From Edaphobacter dinghuensis (lineage in GTDB: Bacteria; Acidobacteriota; Terriglobia; Terriglobales; Acidobacteriaceae), in the NCBI RefSeq assembly GCF_014640335.1, contig NZ_BMGT01000004.1:310001-374000 (forward strand): a stretch of DNA of 64,000 bases, read 5' to 3'. The number at the start of each line of letters is the position of its first letter. The first letter of the stretch is position 1. Below the pieces are notes generated by a model. That model was not told where the DNA came from and did not search any database. It saw only the letters and a list, made by a program, of their open reading frames with translations. A program made the translations under genes and the position numbers. This document shows, piece by piece, positions 52,042-60,441 of this stretch.

Positions 52042-52707
52042 TCATATCTTGTCTACCAACTCCGCATAGACAAACCCATCCCGCTCCACCCACTCTCCGG
52101 CTTCCACCGGAATCTCCCCGGAAAACATAGGCCCGGCGCAACAAAAAGTATGGAACTCCCCGTTCTCTCCACACGAATCAACGCCATCCGGCAACTCGGC
52201 CAAAAGGGAAGCATCCCACTCCCGCCCCGCAAACTTCGCCGGAACTTTTCTCGGATCGACGCACGTCAGCCTCGCACGCAGGCCGCCTGCCATCATCTCC
52301 TTCGCCAGCCGGTCCGTTGGAATCCCCCATACCGGAAACACCGGCTCCAGCCCCGTCCCCGCCAGCTTTGCCACCCGGTAGGCTCGAATCTCCTCCAGAA
52401 ACAGATCGCCAAACGCTACGCCAGTAAATCCCTCCTGTACCGCCCGCTCGCACGCTACCGCCATCCGCGCCTCGTACTCCTCATTCGAGCAGGGGAACGG
52501 CAGGTCCACCTTCCACAGCGGCAACCCGGCCCGCTCTGTCTGCCTATCCAACAGCTCCTCGCGAAACCCATGAATCGCCACCCGCCGAAACCGCTCATTC
52601 ACCGTAGTCAGCAGCCCACCTACTTCAAACTCGCCTTGCTGCCGCAACCGGTGCAGAGCCCACGCTGAATCTTTGCCTCCGCTCCAGCTCAAAAGGATCT
52701 TTTTCAT
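52042..52707 (-). CDS. Dph6/DUF71-type ATP pyrophosphatase
   Basis: 221 residues from the ATG at 52707 with AGGAGG immediately upstream. The PP-loop LLSWSGGKDSAWALH (about 5-19) binds ATP; GVAFGDLFLEEIRAYR (about 100) and the C-terminal DSCGENGEFHTFCCAGP (about 180) are DUF71 signatures. The eukaryotic and archaeal relatives make diphthamide; bacteria lack diphthamide, so the bacterial substrate is different and not known. The longer frame to 52821 runs into a hairpin and is not used. Confidence 0.85.
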   Translation of the reverse strand: MKKILLSWSGGKDSAWALHRLRQQGEFEVGGLLTTVNERFRRVAIHGFREELLDRQTERAGLPLWKVDLPFPCSNEEYEARMAVACERAVQEGFTGVAFGDLFLEEIRAYRVAKLAGTGLEPVFPVWGIPTDRLAKEMMAGGLRARLTCVDPRKVPAKFAGREWDASLLAELPDGVDSCGENGEFHTFCCAGPMFSGEIPVEAGEWVERDGFVYAELVDKI

Positions 52708-52793
52708 CCTCCTATCAAACCATGCAAAACATCCTCCGTGCCGGTTGCCCCAGCTCTCACCTTTGACTGTCCGGCTTGACGCCGCTGTTAGAA

Positions 52794-52858
52794 TTAACCC
52801 AGAGAATAAAGAAGGCTGCACGGCAATCGTCGCTGCAGCCTTCTTTATTTAACCCAGA
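52794..52858. repeat. 16-bp hairpin flanked by 10-bp direct repeats
   Basis: AATAAAGAAGGCTGCA (52805-52820) is perfectly inverted at 52834-52849, and the whole is bracketed by TTAACCCAGA at 52794-52803 and 52849-52858. It looks like a bidirectional terminator but has no gene ending beside it on either strand. The direct repeats recall an inserted element. Confidence 0.6.
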
Positions 52859-52860
52859 AT

Positions 52861-52975
52861 TAGTCATTTAGAATCAATATTTTGAAGGCAAGTTATTTGT
52901 TATGAATACTTTGCAAAATAAAGCATTTGTTTTGAAGACTTTGAGTACTTTGGTAGAGGGGGTAGGGGGTACTTT
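52861..52975. repeat. Degenerate 29-30-bp tandem repeats with G-rich end
   Basis: Three related 23-base words start at 52861, 52890 and 52920 (AAGTTATTTGTTATGAATAC is part of the second) and are followed by GGTAGAGGGGGTAGGGGG. Together with the adjacent hairpin they fill the gene-free interval 52708-53121. Composition is far more AT-rich than nearby genes. It resembles intergenic repeats I associate with this bacterial family. No coding frame is credible. Confidence 0.5.
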
Positions 52976-53121
52976 CATGCCACCGGCGGGGAGACCACCG
53001 ATGGCTGGCTCTCGGTAAAACTGCATCAGAAATAAACGAGAGGGGTCTGTACCTTTCCACCGCAACTCGATAACTTACAGTTGTGTTGAATCCCGCAGTA
53101 CTACTGAAGGAGAAAAATAAG

Positions 53122-53418
53122 ATGAAGAGATTCCTGCTCCCTACCATCTGCGGCCTTTTACTTACTGCAGGTATTGCTCCAGCTCAAATCGCCATCCGCA
53201 TCGGTCCGCCGCCGCCACGGCGTGAAGTCATCCCTCCTCGCCCTTACGCTCATCGCGACTGGGTTTGGCAACCGGGCTACAACCGCTGGGACGGCCAGCG
53301 TTATGTATGGGTTCCCGGTACCTATGCTGCACCTCCTCGTCGCGGGGCCCGCTGGGTTCCCGGCCACTACCGCCACACTCCCCGGGGCTACTTCTGGGTT
53401 GAAGGTCACTGGCGCTAA
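53122..53418 (+). CDS. WXXGXW-repeat secreted protein
   Basis: 98 residues from the ATG at 53122 (SD AGGAG). Signal peptide [20 protein letters not shown]. The mature part is Arg/Pro/Trp/Tyr-rich and repeats the WXXGXW theme: [47 protein letters not shown]. Such small proteins are common in Acidobacteria and Proteobacteria; a cell-surface role is assumed but not shown. A hairpin terminator follows the stop. Confidence 0.85.
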   Translation: MKRFLLPTICGLLLTAGIAPAQIAIRIGPPPPRREVIPPRPYAHRDWVWQPGYNRWDGQRYVWVPGTYAAPPRRGARWVPGHYRHTPRGYFWVEGHWR

Positions 53419-53427
53419 CCCTCGGCA

Positions 53428-53449
53428 GGCCCTCCCAACCGGGAGGGCC
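53428..53449 (+). terminator. Terminator after the WXXGXW gene
   Basis: The 9-bp stem GGCCCTCCC/GGGAGGGCC with an AACC loop lies 10 bases past the stop at 53418. Only a weak T-rich tract follows. Confidence 0.65.
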
Positions 53450-53545
53450 GCCTTATCTGGCATTCTTTGGATTTTCCACTTAACTCTCTGTGTACCTGCT
53501 ACCATCAGGATGTCGGCGAATATCGCCTGCAATCAGGAGCATCAA

Positions 53546-53749
53546 ATGGCAAACGGAACAGTAAAGTGGTTTAACGACGCAAAAGGCTTTGGTTTTATCA
53601 CCCCCGAAGATGGCGGTGAAGACCTCTTCGCGCATTATTCGGCAATCAACTCAAGTGGCTTCAAGTCCCTTCAGGAAGGCCAGCGCGTTACCTTCGACAT
53701 CACCACTGGCCCCAAGGGCAAGCAGGCTGCCAACATTCAGCCCGCCTAA
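53546..53749 (+). CDS. CspA-family cold-shock protein
   Basis: 67 residues; SD AGGAG upstream of the [23 protein letters not shown] carries RNP1 (KGFGFI), and [10 protein letters not shown] carries RNP2-like FAHY, where most family members have VFVHFSAI. The small beta-barrel binds single-stranded RNA and DNA and melts RNA structure. The interval of about 95 bases between the preceding terminator and the ATG could hold a regulated leader, as in other csp genes; no specific element was recognised. Confidence 0.95.
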   Translation: MANGTVKWFNDAKGFGFITPEDGGEDLFAHYSAINSSGFKSLQEGQRVTFDITTGPKGKQAANIQPA

Positions 53750-53776
53750 ATGACGGTTTTACATTCAGGGATTTAA

Positions 53777-53825
53777 CTACAAAGGCTGCAGGCTGCGTGA
53801 AGACGCTATCTGCAGCCTTTTGTAG
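53777..53825 (+). terminator. Terminator after the cold-shock gene
   Basis: AAAGGCTGCA (53781-53790) pairs with TGCAGCCTTT (53811-53820), extended by CTAC/GTAG with a bulge, and runs into a TTTTG tract. The GGCTGCA/TGCAGCC stem is the same as in the hairpin at 52805-52849. Confidence 0.75.
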
Positions 53826-53918
53826 TGTAAGAAGCACATTGCCGCAATAAGCACCGAGCATGACCTGAATCAGTCGTGCGTGAGGATCGTTGTTGCGGAC
53901 TCAGGATCTACCGATAAA

Positions 53919-53937
53919 TGTTCCTTAATTCGGAACA
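53919..53937. promoter_or_regulatory. TGTTCC-N7-GGAACA inverted repeat
   Basis: A 19-bp interrupted palindrome with perfect six-base arms, 45 bases upstream of the start of the zinc-ribbon gene. It is a possible regulator site. Confidence 0.35.
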
Positions 53938-53959
53938 AATCTGGCGAGTATCCATAAAA

Positions 53960-53977
53960 TGTGCATATAATTGCACA
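53960..53977 (+). promoter_or_regulatory. -10 box inside a palindrome before the zinc-ribbon gene
   Basis: TGTGCA-TATAAT-TGCACA: a consensus -10 hexamer (53966-53971) framed by inverted six-base arms. No good -35 element is seen. The predicted start lies within a few bases of the ATG at 53982, so the transcript would be nearly leaderless and repression by a dyad-binding protein is easy to imagine. Confidence 0.45.
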
Positions 53978-53981
53978 CGTT

Positions 53982-54185
53982 ATGCAGAGCCGATCTGAGA
54001 TTCACTGCAAAGAATGTTATTCCACCAATACCACCCGCTCTACCCGCAAATCATTTTTTGAGCGCGTGATTCTTCGCCGTCTCGGCTTCCATCCGTGGAA
54101 ATGTCTCACCTGCAAACACCGGTTCTTTACCCGAGATCGTGGCTCAAAGAAACAGGGCCGTCCCAATACGCAACCGGTTGGCTAA
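53982..54185 (+). CDS. Small basic zinc-ribbon protein of unknown function
   Basis: 67 residues from the ATG at 53982 (MQSRSEIHCKECYSTNTTRS); an in-frame ATG at 53961 lies inside the promoter palindrome. Two CxxC knuckles, CKEC (about residue 9) and CLTC (about 42), separated by a basic linker (RSTRKSFFERVILRRLGF), should bind zinc. The protein is short and basic throughout (HRFFTRDRGSKKQGRP), suggesting nucleic-acid binding. No named family is recognised. Confidence 0.6.
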   Translation: MQSRSEIHCKECYSTNTTRSTRKSFFERVILRRLGFHPWKCLTCKHRFFTRDRGSKKQGRPNTQPVG

Positions 54186-54250
54186 GTTCTTGCAGAAGTG
54201 AGAGAAGCTGTCCCAGCCATCGCACAGGTTCTGCAAGGTATCATCGTTAG

Positions 54251-54832
54251 ATGACTGCTGAAGACCGCGCAAAAAATATCAAAGTCCTCATCTTCGATGT
54301 CGACGGTGTGCTCACCGACGGCCAGATCTTCGTCGTCCCCAACTCTGAAGGCCATGGAATTGAAGTCAAAGGCTTCGCCGCTCACGATGGCCTCGGCATC
54401 TCGCTCGCGCGCCTCGCTGGCCTGCGCATCGGCATCATCACCAAGCGCCAGTCGCAGACCGTGGCCATCCGCGCCAACGATCTGAAGCTGGAGTTCATCT
54501 ATCAGGGCCAGTCCCACAAGATGAATGCGATCAACGAAATTCTCGCCAAGGCTGGTATCACCATCGATCAATTAGCCTACGTCGGTGACGACATCATCGA
54601 CCTGCCAGTGATGCGAGCCTGCGGCCTCGCCATTGCTACCGCGAATGCTCGCGAACAGGTCAAAGCTGTGGCCCACTTCATCACGCTCAACCCCGGCGGA
54701 AGCGGCGCAGGACGCGACGCGATCGACTTCATCCTCACGGCTCAAGGTTCGCTCGAAAAAGTCATCGAGCAGTACCTCGACGAGAGCAACGCCGCCGCTG
54801 CCGCCGCCGATGTTGGTACCGGTAACATGTAG
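54251..54832 (+). CDS. kdsC: 3-deoxy-D-manno-octulosonate 8-phosphate phosphatase
   Basis: HAD-superfamily phosphatase releasing KDO for lipopolysaccharide inner core synthesis. The protein has 193 residues. The DxD nucleophile motif is in LIFDVDGVLTDGQIF (about 13-27), followed by GFAAHDGLGISLARLAGLRIG, the Thr/Lys of IITKRQS and the acidic VGDDIIDLPVM (about 116). The family works as a tetramer without a cap domain, which suits this length. The C-terminus has an Ala-rich tail. The gene lies just upstream of lhr on the same strand. Confidence 0.9.
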   Translation: MTAEDRAKNIKVLIFDVDGVLTDGQIFVVPNSEGHGIEVKGFAAHDGLGISLARLAGLRIGIITKRQSQTVAIRANDLKLEFIYQGQSHKMNAINEILAKAGITIDQLAYVGDDIIDLPVMRACGLAIATANAREQVKAVAHFITLNPGGSGAGRDAIDFILTAQGSLEKVIEQYLDESNAAAAAADVGTGNM

Positions 54833-54904
54833 ATAAGCAAGGGACCTATAGCGAGCAGCCTGAAGGCGAACAAAGATCGAACGGATTCGCGCTACAATCT
54901 CCCC

Positions 54905-57900
54905 ATGCTGCCCGCTGCAATCCCCGCCTCTCTCGCCTGGGCGCATCCCGTCACGGCAGAGTGGTTCATCAACAAATTCGGCACTCCAACCGAGCCGCAG
55001 GAGCAGGGTTGGCCCAGCATTCTCGCGGGCGAACCAACTCTCATCTCCGCGCCCACAGGCAGCGGAAAGACGCTTGCCGCTTTTCTTGTTTGCATCGACA
55101 GCCTCCTCCGTCAGGCCATTGCAGGAAAGCTCGCACCTTGCACGCAGATCGTCTACGTCAGTCCGCTCAAGGCACTCTCGAACGACGTCCAGAAAAACCT
55201 CGATCAACCTCTGCGCGAGATTCAGCAACTCGCTCTCGAGCGAGGCTATCTTTCGACCGAGATCCGCACCGCAGTTCGCACCGGCGACACGCTGCCCAAA
55301 GAGCGTGCCGCCATGCTCCGCAACCCGCCGCACATTCTCGTCACGACGCCCGAGTCACTCTACATCCTGCTCACCGCAGGCAAGTCGCGCGAGCACCTTC
55401 GCCGCGTCAACACCGTCATCGTCGATGAAATCCACGCCGTGGCCGACGACAAGCGCGGCGCTCATCTGGCGCTATCGCTCGAACGCCTCGAAGCTCTGGT
55501 CTGCGGCGAAAACAGGCTCTCGCCGGGAGCATTTCTCACCGGCCTCTCCACGCCGCCGCTAAGAATCGGCCTCTCTGCCACGCAGAATCCCATCGAACTC
55601 GTAGCCGGCTTTCTTACCGGAGTCGATGCCGCACGCAAGCCCGCAACCATCATTCAGGTAGGCCAGCGCCGCCAGCTCGACTTGGCCATCGAAGTCCCCA
55701 GCGACGAACTCGGCTCCGTCACCACGACCGCGATGTGGGAAGAGATCTTCGACAAGCTCGCCGCCCACGCCGAGAGCCACCGCTCAACACTAGTCTTCGT
55801 CAATACGCGCCGCCTCGTAGAAAAGATAGCCTTCGCCCTCGCCGAACGCCTCGGCAACGAGAACGTGGCTGCGCATCACGGCAGCCTGTCGCGAAATCTC
55901 CGTCTCGACGCAGAACAGCGTCTCAAGCGTGGCGAGATCAAGATACTCATCGCTACGGCATCGCTCGAACTCGGTATCGACATCGGCCACATCGATCTCG
56001 TCTGCCAGATCAGCACCACCCGCGCCGTCGCCGTTGCCATGCAGCGCGTAGGTCGCGCTGGTCACTGGCGCGGAGCCGTCCCCAAAGGCCGCTTCTTCGC
56101 CACGACTCGCGACGACCTGCTCGAACAAGCTGCACTCATTCGCAAGATGCGCGCCGGAGAGCTTGACCAGCTTGAGATTCCGCCGCAACCCATCGACGTC
56201 CTCATGCAGCAGATCGTCGCCTGCTGCGGGGCCGAATCCTGGGAAGAAGAAACTCTCTATAACGTCCTGCATCGCGCGTATCCTTACCGCGAGCTCACTC
56301 GCGGGCGCTTCGACGAACTCATCACGCTGCTCCACGAAGGCATCGAATCCAGTCGCGGCCGTTATGGAGCTTACCTGCTCCGCGACGGCATCCAGCGGCA
56401 GCTTCATCCACGCCGCGGCGCGCGCATGATCGCCATCTCTAACGGCGGCAGCATTCCCGACGCTGCGCTCTTCAGCGTCATCCTTCAGCCCGAGGGCGTG
56501 CAGATTGCTACGCTTGACGAGCACTTCGCCGTCGACTCCAGCCCTGGCGACGTTGTCCTGCTCGGTAACACAAGCTGGCGCATCCAACGCATCGAGGCCG
56601 CAGGCCGAGTCCTCGTCGAAGACGCGCACGGCGCATCGCCAACCCTGCCGTTCTGGTTCGGCGAAGCCCCGCAGCGCACCGCCGTTCTGTGCGATGGTGT
56701 CGGCGAACTCCGCGAACAAATCTCCGTTCGCACTCCGAATGTTCCGCCTGGCTACATCTCACCTGCTCAACCAGAAGTAGCTGCTGCCACAGCATGGCTC
56801 ATGGAAGAGTGCGGCGTCTGCGCCAGCGGTGCGCAACAGCTCATCGCTTACATCGTCACCGGACGGGCCGTTCTCGGCGCTGTCCCCAGCAAGACCACCA
56901 TCATCGCCGAGCGCTTCTTCGACGAAGGCGGCGGCATGCAGCTCATCCTTCACGCACCCTTCGGAGGCCGCATCAACAAGGCATGGGGCCTCGCTCTGCG
57001 CAAGCGCTTCTGCCGAGGCTTCAACTTCGAGCTACAGGCTGCAGCGACTGACAACGGCATCAATATCTCACTCGCCGAGCAGCACAGTTTCCCGCTCGCC
57101 GATGTCTTCCAGTTCCTCACCGAGCAAACAGTAAAAGAACTTCTCGAACAGGCCTCGATCGCATCGCCTATCTTTAAAACCCGCTGGCGCTGGGCCGCCG
57201 GGCGTAGCCTGCAACTGCTTCGTTTCTCCAAGGGCAAACGAATCGCTCCGCAGATCCAGCGCACGCGCTCCGAAGATCTTCTTGCGAACGTCTTTCCTCA
57301 GGCCGCAGCCTGCTTCGAGACCATCGTCGGCGACATTCAGATTCCGAATCACCCTCTCGTTGGCGAGGTCATGCAGGACGTGCTGCAGGAGGCGATGGAT
57401 CTCGAAGGCCTCCTCGAAGTTCTCAAGGGAATCAAAGAGGGAAGCATCCATTGCCTCGCCGTCGATACTCCCGTGCCCTCGCAGTTCGCACACGAACTTA
57501 TCAACGCCAATCCCTACGCCTTTCTCGACGATGCGGGGCTGGAAGAACGCCGTGCTCGCGCCGTATCGCTGCGAAGATCACTCCCAGAGAGCGTCCTCGA
57601 AGAAGCTGGCAAACTCGATCAAAACGCTATCGACGAGATACGCCGCGAGTGCTGGCCCGACATCCGCGACGCCCACGAGCTGCACGATCTGCTGCATGCG
57701 GTCGTCGCGTTGCCGCTCTCTATCCTCGATACAGGCGAGGCCCGTCACTGGCCCACGTTCTATGAGCGGCTGACTCAGGCCGGACGCGTTCAGACAATCG
57801 ATTGCAACGGAATACCCTGCTGGATTGCAGCCGAACGCCTTCCTTATGCACTCGCGCTTTGGAACAGCACGAATAATAGTACCGATTTGGTTACAAAAGA

Positions 57901-59296
57901 GACTGCACTAAAGCAATGTGTTCATGGATGGTTACAAATATTAGGCCCGGTCACCGCTAATGCCTTTGCTCAGCGCCTCGCGTTACAATCTGCCGATGTC
58001 TTTCAGGCATTTCTCGCTATGGAGATGCAAGGGCTTCTCATGCGCGGAACCTTCGAGCATTCCAAGCCATCGACAGACCACGACATTGAGTGGTGCGAGC
58101 GCCGCATTTTGCAGCGCATCCATCGCCGTACCCTCAGCACGCTTCGCAAGCAGATCGAATCCGTTACGCCGGCTGTCTATATGCGCTGGCTCCTCAACTG
58201 GCAACATCTCGCGCCGCAGACGCAGCTCGCCGGTGAAGAAGGTGTCCTCGAAGCGCTTCATCAGCTCGAAGGCTTTGAAGCTCCCGCCATCGAGTGGGAG
58301 CGTACACTTCTGCCTGCTCGCGTCGCTAACTATGACTCTCGCTGGCTCGATGCGCTGTGCTTATCGGGCGCCGTCGGCTGGGGCCGCGTCTCTCCCCATC
58401 CTGCCTGGGCGATTGGAGACGGGACAGCGCCACGCCGCGTCATCCCCACCAACGCTGCTCCCATCACCTTCTACGTTCGCGAGTCCGCCGATTGGCTGCC
58501 CCACGCGCTTGCACAGCAGTGCGTCGAAGAACCCAAACTTCAACAGGCACTCAGCCCTGAGGCTCTGCAGGTCCGTACTCTCCTTCAGCAGCGAGGTGCA
58601 TGCTTCTCCAACGATATTCAGCGCATCCTCAATCTCACGCGACCGCAGGCGCAGCATGCGCTCTGGGAGTTAGCTACTGCCGGTCTCGCAGCCGCCGACG
58701 GCTTCGACCAGCTTCGCGCCATGATGGACCCTCGCAGAAAATCTACGACTACGGACACTCCGGGCAAGCGCAGCGTCCGCAGCTCCGCCGGGCGCTGGTC
58801 GCTTCTCTCTGAAGAAGTTCACGCCGCACCAACCGCAATCGAGCAGGCCCGTCGCACCGACACGGCCCTTGAATCTGCCGCTCGAATGCTGCTTGCTCGC
58901 TACGGTATCCTCTTCCGCGACCTTCTCACCCGCGAGTCCAACGCTCCCAAGTGGCGCGATCTTCTCGGCATCCTTCGCCGTCTCGAAGCGCGGGGCGAAG
59001 TGCGCGGAGGCCGCTTCGTCTCCGGCTTCGGCGGCGAGCAGTTTGCCCTCCCCGCAGCAGTCGATTCGTTGCGTGCAACTCGCAGCCGCGATTGCCTTGT
59101 ACCCATTACCGTCGCTGCTGCTGACCCCGCCAACCTCGCAGGCATTATCCTCCCCGGCGAGCGCATCCCTTCTGTTCCGGGCAGGCAAGTCATCTATTGC
59201 AACGGCAGTCTGCACTTTGAAGGTCAGGAAGAAGATGTGGCAGTCACTCTTCTTCCGGCTCCTGCGTCCGCACCACCCGTTCTAACATTGTTTTAG
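54905..59296 (+). CDS. lhr: Lhr-type large ATP-dependent helicase
   Basis: 1463 residues, close to the full-length Lhr of other bacteria. The helicase core shows the Q-motif region (FGTPTEPQEQGWPSILAG), Walker A APTGSGKTLAAF (about 48), VSPLKALSND, Walker B DEIHAVADDKRG (about 177), TLVFVNTRR, and motif VI QRVGRAGHWRG (about 378). A winged helix and Lhr core domain follow, then the long C-terminal domain (about 880-1463) typical of the bacterial long form. Lhr is a DNA-stimulated 3'-5' helicase linked to DNA repair. A DUF5522 gene begins two bases past the stop. Confidence 0.93.
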   Translation: MLPAAIPASLAWAHPVTAEWFINKFGTPTEPQEQGWPSILAGEPTLISAPTGSGKTLAAFLVCIDSLLRQAIAGKLAPCTQIVYVSPLKALSNDVQKNLDQPLREIQQLALERGYLSTEIRTAVRTGDTLPKERAAMLRNPPHILVTTPESLYILLTAGKSREHLRRVNTVIVDEIHAVADDKRGAHLALSLERLEALVCGENRLSPGAFLTGLSTPPLRIGLSATQNPIELVAGFLTGVDAARKPATIIQVGQRRQLDLAIEVPSDELGSVTTTAMWEEIFDKLAAHAESHRSTLVFVNTRRLVEKIAFALAERLGNENVAAHHGSLSRNLRLDAEQRLKRGEIKILIATASLELGIDIGHIDLVCQISTTRAVAVAMQRVGRAGHWRGAVPKGRFFATTRDDLLEQAALIRKMRAGELDQLEIPPQPIDVLMQQIVACCGAESWEEETLYNVLHRAYPYRELTRGRFDELITLLHEGIESSRGRYGAYLLRDGIQRQLHPRRGARMIAISNGGSIPDAALFSVILQPEGVQIATLDEHFAVDSSPGDVVLLGNTSWRIQRIEAAGRVLVEDAHGASPTLPFWFGEAPQRTAVLCDGVGELREQISVRTPNVPPGYISPAQPEVAAATAWLMEECGVCASGAQQLIAYIVTGRAVLGAVPSKTTIIAERFFDEGGGMQLILHAPFGGRINKAWGLALRKRFCRGFNFELQAAATDNGINISLAEQHSFPLADVFQFLTEQTVKELLEQASIASPIFKTRWRWAAGRSLQLLRFSKGKRIAPQIQRTRSEDLLANVFPQAAACFETIVGDIQIPNHPLVGEVMQDVLQEAMDLEGLLEVLKGIKEGSIHCLAVDTPVPSQFAHELINANPYAFLDDAGLEERRARAVSLRRSLPESVLEEAGKLDQNAIDEIRRECWPDIRDAHELHDLLHAVVALPLSILDTGEARHWPTFYERLTQAGRVQTIDCNGIPCWIAAERLPYALALWNSTNNSTDLVTKETALKQCVHGWLQILGPVTANAFAQRLALQSADVFQAFLAMEMQGLLMRGTFEHSKPSTDHDIEWCERRILQRIHRRTLSTLRKQIESVTPAVYMRWLLNWQHLAPQTQLAGEEGVLEALHQLEGFEAPAIEWERTLLPARVANYDSRWLDALCLSGAVGWGRVSPHPAWAIGDGTAPRRVIPTNAAPITFYVRESADWLPHALAQQCVEEPKLQQALSPEALQVRTLLQQRGACFSNDIQRILNLTRPQAQHALWELATAGLAAADGFDQLRAMMDPRRKSTTTDTPGKRSVRSSAGRWSLLSEEVHAAPTAIEQARRTDTALESAARMLLARYGILFRDLLTRESNAPKWRDLLGILRRLEARGEVRGGRFVSGFGGEQFALPAAVDSLRATRSRDCLVPITVAAADPANLAGIILPGERIPSVPGRQVIYCNGSLHFEGQEEDVAVTLLPAPASAPPVLTLF

Positions 59297-59298
59297 CA

Positions 59299-59469
59299 AT
59301 GCCAGAGCCACTCAAGCCCGACGAGCCGGAGTCTGTCGAAGATTCTACGCCACAGCTCGCTCCGGAAGATTTTTATTACGAAGGTCCTTACCTCGTCTTC
59401 ACCGCGACGTACCATCTCAAACGAGGGTACTGCTGCAACTCCAACTGTCGTCACTGCCCCTATCGCTAG
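59299..59469 (+). CDS. DUF5522 small cysteine-rich protein
   Basis: 56 residues. After an acidic, Pro-rich N-terminus (MPEPLKPDEPESVEDS), the conserved end is LVFTATYHLKRGYCCNSNCR and HCPYR. The CC...CxxC arrangement (YCCNSNCRHCPY) is the DUF5522 signature, probably a metal site; the function is unknown. It starts two bases after the lhr stop, so translation is coupled. Its stop codon TAG overlaps the stop of the convergent TPR gene within CTAG. Confidence 0.85.
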   Translation: MPEPLKPDEPESVEDSTPQLAPEDFYYEGPYLVFTATYHLKRGYCCNSNCRHCPYR

Positions 59470-60377
59470 TTTTGCGTTGGCGGCAAAGGTGGCAGGTCTG
59501 CCGTCGTAGCGGTCAACGGGGTATGGCCGCTGCGGATGGCCTCCGCGTTATGAACCAGCAGAATGACCCGAGGGTCCTTGCGATACTGCTCCAGCAGATC
59601 ATCATGTCTCATGGCCTCTAATACGTCGAAGCCGCCTTCGCTTGCCGTCGTCAGGTAATGCAGCATGTTGGCTATATCTCCATGCTGCGCATACAGCCGT
59701 GCAAGCTCATAGCAGAACCGCGCATGGTCCGCCGGCGACAGCATCCGCATGGTGATGCCCCCCGGTCCTCCGCGATGCACCATCAGGTCCGGGTCGATCT
59801 TCAACGCGGCGTCGAACTCCTTGCGGGCACGCTCAAAGTCCTTTATCTGAAAGTACGCTGTGCCCAGGTTGGAATGAAATGATGCAGACCTCTTATCCAG
59901 CTTGATCGCTTTTTTGTAGTCGGAGATGGCGCTTCCGTTCTGGCCCTCCAGATACTCCACTGCGCCCAGATTGTTCCATCCTTCGGGGTCCTTCCGTTTC
60001 ACATGCACCACGCGCTGGAAGAACGCGCGCGCAATCTCATGGTTCCCGATCTCAAGCTCTGTCACTCCCATCTTGTTCAATATCTCTACTTCGTTAGCCC
60101 CTCGCTTCATCGCATCGGCATAATAGTTCAGGGCGTCTTCGGGAAACCGTCGCGCTCGCAGCACATCGGCAGCGGTCTCCAGCTTTTCCGGAGAAGCCGT
60201 TGCCGGGTCAGGCAGGTGGGCTTGTATCGATGGCCACTGTGGGTCCTCATGTTCCAGCTCCACAGCGAGGTCGTGGCTTCGGACGTCTTTTTGCGCAGAC
60301 AATCGTGCGCCGGTTACAAACACGGTAAAGAGGAATAGAAGGGAAGAGAGACGGAAGAGGCGGACCGGATAGCCCAT
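59466..60377 (-). CDS. Secreted TPR-repeat protein
   Basis: 303 residues with a signal peptide (LSSLLFLFTVFVTGARLSA). Tetratricopeptide repeats fill about 70-200 (ALNYYADAMKRGANEVEI; AFFQRVVHVKRKDPEGWNNL; AISDYKKAIKLDKRSASFHS; ARKEFDAALKIDPDLMV). The C-terminus (about 210-300) holds a conserved helical part ending in a Pro-rich tail. TPR proteins serve as interaction scaffolds. It follows the VWFA gene after 64 bases on the same strand and is likely in the same operon. Confidence 0.85.
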   Translation of the reverse strand: MGYPVRLFRLSSLLFLFTVFVTGARLSAQKDVRSHDLAVELEHEDPQWPSIQAHLPDPATASPEKLETAADVLRARRFPEDALNYYADAMKRGANEVEILNKMGVTELEIGNHEIARAFFQRVVHVKRKDPEGWNNLGAVEYLEGQNGSAISDYKKAIKLDKRSASFHSNLGTAYFQIKDFERARKEFDAALKIDPDLMVHRGGPGGITMRMLSPADHARFCYELARLYAQHGDIANMLHYLTTASEGGFDVLEAMRHDDLLEQYRKDPRVILLVHNAEAIRSGHTPLTATTADLPPLPPTQN

Positions 60378-60441
60378 GGCATACCTCCGCGAGGTACGTC
60401 CAAATCATCCGCCTCTCGAAAACGACTGTCAATAGGCAGAA

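Noticed and set aside
52042-52707. Diphthamide synthesis gene
   Set aside because: Bacteria lack diphthamide and no other dph gene is near. Only the DUF71 ATP pyrophosphatase fold is claimed.
53174-53749. A longer frame fused upstream of the cold-shock protein
   Set aside because: The cold-shock domain begins at [10 protein letters not shown] with its own SD at 53546. The upstream part overlaps the WXXGXW gene in another frame.
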